In this document: piece by piece, positions 1 to 10,034 of the stretch | How positions within the stretch are numbered: position 1 is the stretch's first letter | How the letters are laid out: each line of letters begins with the position of its first letter | Assembly: GCA_028641055.1 (NCBI GenBank) | Contig: CM054060.1 | Location: 165,196,416 to 165,260,415 of the forward strand | Direction: 5' to 3' | From: Alopecurus myosuroides | Taxonomy: Eukaryota > Streptophyta > Magnoliopsida > Poales > Poaceae | Length of the DNA: 64,000 nucleotides | Made by a program: the position numbers and the translations under genes | Notes under the pieces: generated by a model | Seen by the model: only the letters and a program-made list of their open reading frames with translations | Told to the model about the DNA's origin: nothing | Database searches by the model: none

Positions 1-462
1 ATCGCTCAATTCTCGTGAGAAATGTGCTTCAAATGAGGTCCGAGGCTAGGGTAAATACCCCCGTTTATAATTTCATGAAAAATTCGACCTTGCCAAAATT
101 AACCAAACAAATTTGAGGAGCAACTATATCACATATAACAACATTGTGCGTTGGATTCATGTCATTTTGAATTTTTTTGAATTATTTATGCTCATTTGCA
201 ACCATCGCTCAATTCTCGTGAGAAATGTGCTTCAAATGAGGTCCGAAGCTAGGGTAAATACCCCCGTTTATAATTTCATGAAAAAATAGACCTTGCCAAA
301 ATTATCCAAACAAATTTGAGGAGCAACTATATCACATATAACAACATTGTGCGTTGGATTTATGTCATTTTGAATTTTTTTTGAATTATTTATGCTCATT
401 TGCAACCATCGCTCAATTCTCGTGAGAAATGTGCTTCAAATTAGGTCCGAAGCTAGGGTAAA
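1..462. repeat. Satellite-like tandem repeat, about 203 bp unit
   Basis: The phrase ATCGCTCAATTCTCGTGAGA recurs at 1, 204 and 408, giving a period of 203-204 bp. The units are AT-rich, nearly identical, and contain no ORF. The third unit is cut at 462 by the Gypsy element and resumes at 15895. The array runs off the left edge, so its true length is unknown. It could be a satellite or an internal tandem repeat of another transposon; I do not recognise the family. Confidence 0.85.
458..462. repeat. Left target-site duplication GTAAA
   Basis: GTAAA directly precedes the TG of the left LTR and is repeated directly after the CA of the right LTR at 15895-15899. A 5 bp duplication is normal for Gypsy integration and defines both ends of the element. 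Confidence 0.92.
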
Positions 463-1362
463 TGTCGTGGTGGTGTCACGGCAGATGCCATGGGATGGCT
501 AAAGATGTGGGGACGATGGACGCTGGAGGTGTCCGGGGAGGGATCACGCGACGAGTAGCCGCGTGAGGTGAGATCCACACAACACAAACAACACGATGTA
601 CCCAGGTTCAGGGCCCTCGTGAGGAGGTAAAACCCCTACTCCTACCTTTCTCTATGTATTTCGATGTCTCTCCGAGTAGTCACAGTACAAATGATAACGC
701 TACCGAGTAGGCTCTCTCTCCTCTCCGAGTAGAGCTAGGTCAAGAACTTAGGGTTTCTAGGGTTTCCAGTGAGCAACTGTTAGCGTGCCTCGCGCAGGAG
801 GCGGCGGGGCACCTTATATACACGGTGCCCAGCCGGATACGTCCAAATCTAGACAAGTGTCGACATAGTGTGCACACCGTCCTTTCTCCGAGTACCCGCT
901 GACAGCTTTGGTTCCTAACCTTGGCTGCTTCCGTAAAGTCGTTGGGCAAAACTAGGGGACAGACTGGTATCACTGTACCTAGGCACAGAGTAGGCCCCCC
1001 TTATCCTGCCACGGCCTGCTTCCATGCTGTCACTGTCAGGCAGGCCGTCCCCACGTGAACAGTAGTTCGAATGCTGCCAAGTACGGACCCAGGATACGCG
1101 GGATCCTGTGTCAGAACGGCTCCTTTGACTTTCTGGCCCGAGTAGGTTCCCGCCAATGGTTCCCGCCAATTGTACTCGGGCCAAACCTTCTACTCGTCAG
1201 GGTAGAACTTGACTGATATCTTCTTCTGGTCATCTTGAGGTGAGACCGAGTAGCAGTCGACCGGGTAGCGAGTACCTGGTAGTCGGCTACTCGACCAAAC
1301 CTCTCTTCTGTAAGCGGCCTTTACCACCTGTCTTTACCCTACTCGGGGGTAACCCCCCGACA
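463..1362 (-). repeat. Left LTR (3' LTR of the Gypsy element)
   Basis: A 900 bp direct repeat of 14995-15894, opening TGTCGTGG and closing CCCCGACA on the plus strand. Read on the minus strand it begins TGTCGGGGGG, and the tip can fold because GGGGG and CCCCC face each other around TTA. Several copies of the octamer CCGAGTAG lie inside. The two differences from the partner are an A/G in the CTCCTRCC run and a G/C after ACCGAGTAG. Confidence 0.95.
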
Positions 1363-1377
1363 GCAGTCCCCGAAGCT
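1363..1377 (-). other. Polypurine tract next to the 3' LTR
   Basis: On the minus strand the bases just before the LTR read AGCTTCGGGGACTGC, a G-rich stretch in the position where plus-strand DNA synthesis is primed. The 11-mer TCGGGGACTGC within it recurs in the pol minisatellite (9366-9596) and at 7873-7883. Confidence 0.75.
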
Positions 1378-2055
1378 GGTTGAGTCTTGCGAACTTGTTC
1401 ACTAGGCTCTGCCAGCTTAAAACCAGCATTTGCATCTCAGCCCTTGAACCTCAAGATGCCGAGTAGAACCTCCGAGTAGCTATCTGGAAAGTACCTTGAG
1501 TTTCCTCTCTTCCGAGTAGCACTTGCTTTCTACTCTGTAACCGAGTAAAAAGACTTAGAGAAAATTCTCAGTTTGAGCCTCTGCAGCACAGAGCACAATC
1601 CAGCCCTTCGCGCAGCAACTGCACACGTGTCAAGCATCCACGACCTTGTCGTTTGGTTGCCCAGGACACGACCTGCCACGCGTCCAGTTTTCACGCAATG
1701 GGCCCACCGGCCGTCATGTCCCATCAAGTGCAGTTATAGGCCACGATTCGGTGGTGGGATCAACTGTGGCCACTACGCGCGCAACCGGCGCTTGTGTGCG
1801 TTTCTAGCCGGCCACAGGATCCACCACACGGCACAATCGATCCCACTTCCACGACGGTAACGGTAAACTCGCGGAGGGGATATAAATACCCCCGCCGGTA
1901 ACTTCCTTTTCCCCTTCCCTCGCACTATTCCTTCTCCGTCTCCTGCTCTTCTCCGCCACCGTGCTCTTCCGCCGCCGCGCAAGCTCTCGCGCCGCCGCGG
2001 ACTCAATCCACCAGCCAACTCCACTCGAAATCTTCCACCTTCTCAACTCACCACA
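1378..2055 (+). promoter_or_regulatory. Upstream region, promoter and 5' leader of the antisense gene
   Basis: No coding region is supported between the polypurine tract and the antisense gene start. The stretch holds several CCGAGTAG octamers (about 1459-1535), then a clear TATA box, TATAAATA, at 1881-1888, followed by a pyrimidine-rich leader of roughly 140 bases with CTTCTCC repeats ending at the ATG at 2056. This is the layout of a normal plant RNA polymerase II promoter. Confidence 0.65.
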
Positions 2056-5000
2056 ATGGCCAAGTCAGGCTGGGCCGGCTCCTGCGTCACCGCGGAGGAT
2101 TGCGCCTGGCTCGTCAATACCCGGCGAGTCCCTCCTGGCGTGGAGTGCCGGGCGCCGGACGGCGAAATCGTGCCGTCCCCGCGGGAGGGAGAGCGCGTCG
2201 TCTTCCTGGCGCACTTCGAGCGCGGGTTCGGGCTTCCCGCCTCCGATTTCATGAGGAAATTCCTCAACCACTTCGGCATCCAGATGCACCACCTGCCGCC
2301 CAACGCCGTCGTCTTCCTCGCCTACCACGCCGTGGTCTGCGAGGCCTTCCTCGGCATCCGGCCCACGTGGGAGACGTGGCTCAGGTATTTCCACCTGCGC
2401 CAGCAGTCCACCGGGAAGAAGGACTCCGCGGGCGTCGCCCGCGCCACCGACACCGGCTGCGCCATGATGGTGCAGCGGTCCGGGACGAACCACCCCCGCA
2501 TCAAGGGGCTGGACTCCGTCAAGCTATGGCAGAAGACGTTCCTTTACGTCAGGAACGTTGCCGCCGAGCCAGGAGCCCCGGTGAACGACAGAATCAATCT
2601 GCCCGTTTGGTGCAATCGCGCTCCAATCGGGATGTACTGGAAGGACAAGCCCGTCAACGACGACGACGCCATCGAGATGGAGAATCGACTCGGCTGGCTG
2701 AAGGCGCAGGGCCTCAAGAACGACGACCCGGTGGCCTGCTGGATCCAGCGCCGAGTACTGCCCTTGCAGGAGCGGTGCCATCTCATGTGTTACATGGGAG
2801 GGCCCCGCGACTGCACCAGGACCACCACCATCGAGATCGACAACATCGACGTCCCCTGGCACGCCAGGAACATCCTGACGACAAGCCTTGGCGACCACTG
2901 GCAATACGGGTTCGTCCCGTACAGCCGTACAAAACCGATTGAGCGGGTACGCCTTCCTTACTTTGCTCTCCGCATACATTTTCCGAGTAGATAACTTCTC
3001 CTCCTGGCATCAGCTAGCAATTACCTTGTGTTCCGAGTAGGACACTTAGCCGAATTGCATAGGCTCAATGTGCTTCATGCTTGCACGCCTCGCCGGATAG
3101 CCTACTAGAGAACAACTCTTAAGCTCGATGTGCTTTATACTTGCACGCCCTTCCGAGTAATATCTCTCGGCAAACATGCTTAGGCTTAGTATGCTTTGTG
3201 TTCGCACGCCTATCCGAGTAGAATGCTTAGTAAACTGCCTAGGCTTTGTGTGCTTTGTACCTGCACGCCTATCCGAGTAGAATTCCTTCCTGGCTCTCGG
3301 CTAGTCTGTGATCCTTCTCTGCTTTTCAGGTTCTCACTCGCCAGATAATTGAGAGCTGCGAGGTCTTTGAGGGCAACTGGTCTCCTGACCGTGAGGAGGA
3401 TGATGTGCCCTCTTTTGATGCCGTGGAGCAGCCCAACCTCTCTCGCTCCCCCGTCCCTGATAAGCGCGACGCTCTCCGCACCTGGTCCGACGAGGATTTT
3501 GATGGTAAGTATACTTCCACTCTGTTTGCTTCCGAGAAGCACCAATCCCTCGTGTGCTGCTTCTGATTCTTTCTTCTTTTCCCTTTGATTCCCAGATGAA
3601 GTTGCCGCGGACAAGGACGACGAGGACGAAGACGAGAACGAGGGCGATGCGCCCCTAGTCGTCAAGCCCCTGTCCATCGCCGCTCCTGAGACCCGCAAAC
3701 GGGCTGGTAGCGGGGCACCAGCGCCTCCTGCCAAGAAGAGGAAGCCCGCCGAGAAGAAGGCGGTTGCGAAGAGAACCAGACGAGAGCTCAAGTGCACCAC
3801 CGCGTAAGCCCTCTTCTCGGTCGTTTCCCTTCTTGCGCGGTACCATTTCCCCCAAATTCCTTCTAATTTGCGATTTCTCTTTCTCTGCAGTCCTCCTATG
3901 GACGCGAATGCCGCTCTCGCGTCCGACCAAGCCAAGGAAAAACCAGTACCTCTGGTTAACCTGGACGATGATGATGAGGACCACGACGCCAATGCTGCTG
4001 CTGCCAATCCAGCACAAGGCGCAGCGTCAGAACCAGCGGCACAGGACACTGCCGTCCACGATGAGAGACCCCCTTCTCCTCCGGCTAGCAATGCCGAGGA
4101 GAACCAAGACCAAAATATGCAAGATAGCACCGCTGCCGAGCGACCTGAAGCGGAACAAGAGCAGCCCGCCACAGGGGCTGCTGCACAAGAGAGCCTCGCT
4201 GCCGCGCAGCGAGTAGAAGACACCACCGCCACGGATGCCACTGCTTATCCATTGAGCAGCGTGCAAACGGGCGTGACACCGGGTAGCGCCCAGCCAGGAG
4301 CTGCACAGGGCACCGGATCCATGGCGCCACCAACTGCGCAAGGCCCTACACCACCAACTGCGCAAGGCCCTACACCGCCAACCTCTTCCTCGCCACCGAC
4401 AACCAAGGATTCATCCAGCCCTCCTGCGGGGCGAGTAACCAGGCAGCGAGCCTTGGAAGCTCTGAGGGACGAGGTTGTCAGAAGGGAATCCGAGAAGGAA
4501 GCCGCTGAGAAGGCTAAGGACGAGGAGGAAGCCGCCGAGAAGGCCAAGGCTGAGAAGGCAACTGCTGATAAAGAAACTGCTGAAAAGGCCAAGGCAGAGC
4601 AGAAGAAAGCCAGGGCTGAGCAGAAGAAGGTCGAGAAGCAAGCTGCCGAGAAGGCAGTCGCCGAGAAGGCGAAGGCCAAGACTGACGGGAAGACGACTGA
4701 GGATCCCGAGAAGCAGAAAGCTGAGAAGGAGCAAACGAGGAAGCGGGCCAGAGACCAGAGTACATCCTCAGGCGGAGCGCTCGTGATCCACGAGTCCGGC
4801 CCGATTCCTGCTGCGCTCTCGGCTGATGCTCGCGCTGCTGGTCAGCCCTGCTACCCGGAGTACATGATTGAGGTTAGCCATCAGCACTCCATTGGCTTCC
4901 CTCCCAAAGACAAAGCTTTAGCTATCCAGAGGGGAAGGAAGGTTTCAGCCATGAACTCCCCTCCTCCGGATCCAAGCCAACAGCAATCTATCAACATTGC

Positions 5001-7272
5001 TTCTCGCGGAGCCCAAGACAAACCAATAACCTCCAAGGGTCTTGAACAGGTTTTGGACACCGTTGGCCACATCAACGCCAGGTGGGACAGCAGGGTTCTC
5101 GGAGAGGAGAAATGGCACGGCTTGACCCTTGGCTCCATCGACCACATGCGCGTGGATTGGAACAAGGTTGATCTGGGACACAAGCCCATGTCCGTCTCCA
5201 CCGAGACCGCAACCCTCGCAGCCAAGATGTTCCTGCACCGCAAGAACGCCGAAGACATCGAGCAGTCCTATGCAGTAAGTCCTTCCTGCCTTTTCCGAGT
5301 TGAATTTTCTTCTCTTCTACTCGCCTTTCTTCTTTCCTACCATCACCCCCAGTCCCCGAGATTCGGGTCGAGTAGACGGATACTCTCCGAGTAGCCTCCT
5401 ACTCGGGCTGAATCTTCTCTGCTTTGCCTAACTCATTTTCTTCTCGGTTTTCAGGATAGCGTTCTTAAGCGGACCCACTTATACCGCATCCTTCTCTGGA
5501 ACCACTCCATCGCCAGGAGGCGTATCGCCGTACTGGAGAAGGAGAAAGCAATTGCTGAGGCCGCGAGCAAAGATGCCACCACTAGCACCCAACAGCTGGC
5601 TGAAGTGCAAGGTACGCCTTTAGCTACGCGGTTTCTGCGTTTTATGTTTACGCCCGCTTTTGCTTTCTTATGCGCTAACCCTTCCTTCTCTGCAGAAAAA
5701 CTAAAGGCCTTGGCAGATGAACATGAAAAATGCCGTAGCTTCGTGGAGAATGCCGAGGCCACCATAAAGAGACTTGAAGGTGAGTTTGCTGTTTACTCGG
5801 TTTGACCTTGAATTTGTTTCTTCTCTGCTCCTCTGCTAACCTCATCTATCTCTTCGCAGAAGATCATAAGTCATTTGCTGAGGCACACCAAGATTGCGTC
5901 AAGCCAGCGGAGGTGGAGAAACAGCTGTCCGACCAGGCCGTTACTCTGGTGAAGGACCACACCACCGAGATGGAGAAGCTGCAGCTCCAGCTTCAGAAGG
6001 CACTCCAAGATGCCGTCAAGATTGGTGCCGAGAGGGACAAGGCAATCGCCGAGAAGGCCAAGGCCGAGACCACTTTCAAGGCCAAGGAGAGGGCCCTCGA
6101 GTCTGAATGCGAAACTTTGAAGAAGACCAACGCTGATCTCTTTGCTCAGATGACCACCCTGCGCGATATCCAGGAAAAGCACATTGGCAACGAGGAGTCC
6201 TGGAAAACCAAGCTGCAGCAGCTGCGCCGCCAACTGATCGGTAAGTTTTCTCTTCATTGCATCTTTTCTTCTCGGTCTTGTTCCTTCTCGGCTTCTTCTT
6301 TCTTCTCGTTTTTTGATCTTGCCACTTGCTATTTCAGATATCTGGCCTCGTCTTGATTCTTCCTCTGCGCCTACGGTAGCCAAGGCCCGAGCAGTTCGCC
6401 TTTCGCTGGGTGAGCCAATTGACACCAGGGCTGATATCGAGGACAGCTTGGTGGTGCTCAAAGGTTACTTCGAACAGCTGGCTGGCGTCGGAACTGACTT
6501 GGTGCATGCGGGCTTCGAGCTCCACCGGCTGTTCTGGCCTCATGACCCCCAGCCAAGATACATGCGGGATCTCGCCCTCAAGCTGGAGAACGTGAAGGCC
6601 GAGCTGAAAAAATGGCGAGCCTCTGGAGCCCGTGCTGGTGCGGACGTGATGCTTCTCTGCATAGCATCTTGGTATGAAAACCTGGATATGCAGCGCATCC
6701 GCGGGAAGCGCAATGATTCCAAGTGGGAGATGGATGCCGAGAGCGTGGCCTTGCGCAAGCAGATTGCGTATGAGGTCGCAGAGTGCGCCGAGACGGAGGT
6801 CTACATCGAGGGCGTCCCCGAACCCGACACCGAGTACGAGGACGAAGGAGATGATGACGAAGAGGAAGACCTTGGCGACTTCTTCGAATCTCCCAAGGGC
6901 AAGGCCGGAAAGGGAAAAGCCACCGTCGTCGCGAGTAGCGATGAAGACGAAGGGGCGCACATCGACAGCGAGCCACTCGACTTCGGCACCTCCTCAGGTG
7001 CTGCTCTCGACGACACGGTGCCCCCTCCTGGCCACGCTTCATGCTCCTCCTCGGCTCCAGGACCCGTCTCGGTGGCCACGGCCACTTCTGACCAGGCAGC
7101 CGCCCAGCAAGAAGCCGAGTTGGAAGAGTCCGCCACCGTCCAGACGGAGGCAGATGCCACCAACACCGAAGAAGCGGCCGAGAAGGCGGCCACTGAAGAA
7201 GCAACCGCCAAGTCTGCCGCCGAGGAAACAGCTGCCAAGGCCAGCGCCGAGAACACCGCCTCCTCAACTTGA
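2056..7272 (+). CDS. Antisense ORF of the Gypsy element, 1,404 aa, eight exons (putative gypsy-type transposon domain)
   Basis: Exons read as 2056-2946, 3330-3504, 3596-3803, 3891-5274, 5455-5611, 5696-5779, 5860-6240 and 6338-7272. Every intron is GT-AG, phases match at all seven junctions, and the total is 1,405 codons including the stop. Residues about 48-115 (FLAHFERGFGLP through CEAFLGIRPTW) resemble the Pfam family named putative gypsy type transposon (PF04195, from memory). A basic cluster near residues 400-420 (PAKKRKP, then KRTRR) looks like a nuclear localisation signal. Glu/Lys/Ala-rich coiled coil covers about 608-715, with more coil across exons 5-7 (about 887-1094). The C-terminal exon ends in acidic and Ala/Glu-rich low complexity. 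It is convergent with pol. Molecular function is unknown; intactness suggests selection or youth. The splice model is by eye. Confidence 0.82.
3031..3290 (+). repeat. Four degenerate 60 bp repeats inside intron 1 of the antisense gene
   Basis: The core GCACGCC recurs at 3083, 3143, 3204 and 3263, spaced 60, 61 and 59 bases. Each is preceded by a tgtgcttt-type stretch, and three of the four are followed by CCGAGTA. The rest of the intron is ordinary T-rich sequence. Confidence 0.75.
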
Positions 7273-7946
7273 AGCAACCTGCAATCTTTTTTCACTTGAA
7301 CTCTTATCAGATCCCCGGGATGCCGGGAGCAGATGTAACAGACTATCTTTATTTTGCTTGCTACACAGTTTTTTATGCCCACTCTGTTTATGTTAACATT
7401 AATCAATTTGAACGACACTGGCTTAATGCCGAGTTGTGTTTCCATGCGAGTTCCCGAGTAGCATTTCTTATTCACCCTGTCTTTTCATCTCTGCTCTACC
7501 TGCGACTTGTCGCTTTTTTGGTATTCGAGTCACAAGAATCAAGTAGCAAGGCTGCAAATACTTAGCCGCTAGAAACAATCATGGTAACGCAGCCCACCAC
7601 TTAGCCGAGAAGACGAGAACAGGGAACAAAAAGTAACCGACAATCTACTCGGTTCCTGCACTCTTTCTTCCTTAGTGATTTTCGTGTGCTCATTGACCTT
7701 TTGCTTGTTCTCTTGCTTGCCATGAAGCCGGGTTTCGGACAGCAGCAGAGTCGAAGAGTTGGCATATAGGTTTAAACACAGTACTCAATGCACTTACGAG
7801 TTCTGAAGTGGAGCAACCGAATAGACAAAGGAACAAGCCGAGTAAAAACACTTAGAGCAAACTTGGACGAGGGCAGTCCCCGAGAACAATTTTCGATTGC
7901 AGAGTAGAATTTCAACTCGGATAAGAGGGTACATACACATCTTTGC
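7273..7946. other. Non-coding spacer between the convergent antisense gene and pol
   Basis: About 670 bases with no supported gene. It contains several CCGAGTAG-type octamers (for example near 7453 and 7645) and one exact copy of the polypurine-tract 11-mer at 7873-7883. Transcripts from both strands must terminate here or overlap; I see no clear AATAAA just after the antisense stop. Confidence 0.6.
7873..7883 (-). other. Internal copy of the polypurine-tract 11-mer
   Basis: GCAGTCCCCGA on the plus strand is identical to 1363-1373, where it abuts the 3' LTR. Here it lies about 65 bases beyond the integrase stop, on the pol side of the antisense gene, and no LTR follows it. Confidence 0.7.
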
Positions 7947-10034
7947 TTACGAATGAAAACGACGAAGTAGAGCTACATTCCAGGGACGCTTGGTTTCCTC
8001 TCCAGCTTTATCTGCCCTGTTCGCCTGCGATGGGCGCACATCTACAAGATAGTACGCGTCATTGTGCAGCGCTTTGCTGACAATGAAAGGCCCTTCCCAT
8101 GGAGGAGACAACTTGTGCATCCCGGCTGTGCGCTGCACAAGCCTAAGGACCATGTCTCCTTCTCGGAAAACCCTTGGGTTCACCTTTCGGCTATGATAAC
8201 GCCGCAGGTTTTGCTGGTAGATAGCCGAACGTGACAGAGTCAGCTCTCTTGCTTCTTCAAGCAGGTCAACGTCGTCTTCTCGAGCTTCTCTCGCCTCCAC
8301 CTCAGTGTAGAGGGCTACTCGGGGGGAGTCATGCTCTAAGTTTATTGGCAACACGGCCTCAGCCCCGTATACCAAGAAGAATGGCGTGTAGCCGGTTGAC
8401 CGGTTAGGGGTAGTCCTTAGACTCCACAACACCGCTGGCAACTCTTCTAGCCAACACCCAGGTGTTTTCAGCAGTGGCTCAATCAGTCTTGGCTTGATGC
8501 CTGCCAGTACCATCCCATTTGCTCTCTCAACTTGCCCATTGGAGGCAGGGTGCGCGACTGACGCAACGTCTAGTCGGATATGCTTATCTCTGCAGAATCG
8601 CACCATTGCCCCCTCTGCAAAGTTGGTGCCATTGTCGGTGATGATACTGTGCGGGTAGCCATATCTCATGATCACATCCTTCACAAACTTCACAGCTGTG
8701 ACCCCATCGCACTTCCGAATAGGTTTCACCTCGATCCACTTGGTGAACTTGTCCACCATGACCAAGATATGTGTCATATTGCCTTTAGCCGGCTTGAAAG
8801 GACCAACCATATCCAAGCACCAAACAGCAAATGGCCATGTGATAGGAATTGTTTTCAACTCGGAAGCTGGCATGTGAATCTTACTTGCGAACATCTGGCA
8901 GCCGGCGCACTTCCTCACAATATCTTCAGCTTGCTGCAGTGCGGTGAGCCAGTAGAAGCCATGCCGAAAAGCTTTCTTGACCAAAGCCCGAGATGAGGCG
9001 TGATGCCCACATTCCCCTTGATGTATCTCCACCAAGATTTCTTCTCCCTCTTCTGGGCTCACACAGCGTTGCAGCACGCCGGTGGCACTTCTCTTGTGCA
9101 GCACATCTCGGACTATGGTGTAGCCCTTGGACCTTCTCTGAATCTGCCTCGCAGTCACCTCATCTTCAGGTAAAGTGCCGTCCCTTAGAAAGGATAATAT
9201 GGGCATAGCCCAACTCGGTGTCTCCCGTATGGGAAACACTGGTTCGTCCAGTTCCATTGGGACAGGCTCTGGTGGTTGCACAGGAGGAGTAGAAGCGCTT
9301 CTTTGCAGCCCTGACCGATTGGCGAGAACTTCTTCAATGAATGCGACAGCTTCTGGGTTGAGGGCGGCAGTCCCCGAGTACGGAGTGGCAGTCCCCGAGT
9401 AAGGAGTGGCAGTCCCCGAGTAAGGAGTGGCAGTCCCCGAGTAAGGAGTGGCGGTCCCCGAGTAGGGAACGGCAGTCCCCGAGTAGGGAACGGCAGTCCC
9501 CGAGTAAGGAGTGGCAGTCCCCGGGTAGGGAGTGGCAGTCCCCGGGTAGGGAGCGGCAGTCCCCGAGTAGGGAATGGCAGTCCCCGAGTTCCCTGCAGCA
9601 CTCTCCCAGTCAATCTCCATTGGGTCAGATTCTTCACTTGGCAGAGAAGGAACAAAGATGGATTCCGAGTTGGGGGAAGGCTTGATGGATGGCTTCCTCA
9701 AATGCTCCAAGGCAATCCCTGCCGGGATGGACTGCCGAGAAGATCCCAACTTGGATAGCTCGTCTGCTGCTTCGTTCTCTGCTCGGTGAATGTGCTGGAA
9801 CTCACAGCCTTCGAAAAACCCAGTCATAGACTGCACCAGGAAGCGATACGATGCCATGTTGGCATCCAAAGCATCCCAGGTACCTGAGACTTGCTGCACC
9901 ACTAGATCTGAATCGCCATAGCATATAATGCGCTGCACACCAACCTCCTTTGCTACTCGCAATCCATGCACCACTGCCTCGTACTCGGCTACATTGTTGG
10001 ATGCCTTGAAATGAATCTGCAGCACGTACTTGAG
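7947..10034 (-). CDS. pol: RNase H (C-terminal part) and integrase segment of the Gypsy polyprotein
   Basis: This open stretch follows an in-frame TAA at 10035-10037, so it is the tail of the polyprotein and not an independent gene. It begins inside RNase H: the catalytic Glu sits in NVAEYEA, an Asp in YGDSDL, another in RAENEAADEL. A proline/tyrosine linker encoded by a 21 bp minisatellite follows (9366-9596). Integrase then shows the HHCC zinc-binding region (HQGECGHH, later CAGCQ), the DDE triad (Asp in WCLDMVG, Asp in TDNGTNF, Glu in GQVERANG), and a C-terminal module around WEGPFIV. Apart from the upstream stop no domain is broken. The integrase joins cDNA to host DNA in the nucleus. Confidence 0.9.
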   Translation of the reverse strand, partial: LKYVLQIHFKASNNVAEYEAVVHGLRVAKEVGVQRIICYGDSDLVVQQVSGTWDALDANMASYRFLVQSMTGFFEGCEFQHIHRAENEAADELSKLGSSRQSIPAGIALEHLRKPSIKPSPNSESIFVPSLPSEESDPMEIDWESAAGNSGTAIPYSGTAAPYPGTATPYPGTATPYSGTAVPYSGTAVPYSGTATPYSGTATPYSGTATPYSGTATPYSGTAALNPEAVAFIEEVLANRSGLQRSASTPPVQPPEPVPMELDEPVFPIRETPSWAMPILSFLRDGTLPEDEVTARQIQRRSKGYTIVRDVLHKRSATGVLQRCVSPEEGEEILVEIHQGECGHHASSRALVKKAFRHGFYWLTALQQAEDIVRKCAGCQMFASKIHMPASELKTIPITWPFAVWCLDMVGPFKPAKGNMTHILVMVDKFTKWIEVKPIRKCDGVTAVKFVKDVIMRYGYPHSIITDNGTNFAEGAMVRFCRDKHIRLDVASVAHPASNGQVERANGMVLAGIKPRLIEPLLKTPGCWLEELPAVLWSLRTTPNRSTGYTPFFLVYGAEAVLPINLEHDSPRVALYTEVEAREAREDDVDLLEEARELTLSRSAIYQQNLRRYHSRKVNPRVFREGDMVLRLVQRTAGMHKLSPPWEGPFIVSKALHNDAYYLVDVRPSQANRADKAGEETKRPWNVALLRRFHS
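9366..9596 (-). repeat. 21 bp minisatellite, 11 units, in frame in pol
   Basis: Units start every 21 bases from 9366 to 9576 and encode seven-residue repeats of the type GTATPYS on the minus strand. Eight of eleven units contain the exact 11-mer TCGGGGACTGC (minus strand) that forms the polypurine tract. Because 21 is a multiple of three, copy-number change keeps the frame. It lies between RNase H and integrase. Confidence 0.95.

Noticed and set aside
740..1184. Minus-strand ORFs in the left LTR, repeated at 15272-15716
   Set aside because: They are identical because the LTRs are identical, and show no domain or codon bias; they are by-products of LTR sequence.
2100..2942. 280-codon plus-strand ORF overlapping the antisense gene
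   Set aside because: It is an Arg/Pro/Ala-rich shifted frame of a GC-rich exon; the frame from 2056 carries the recognisable domain and continues across the splice sites.
9366..9596. CRISPR-like array of regular repeats
   Set aside because: There are no unique spacers; it is a continuous 21 bp minisatellite within a plant retrotransposon gene.
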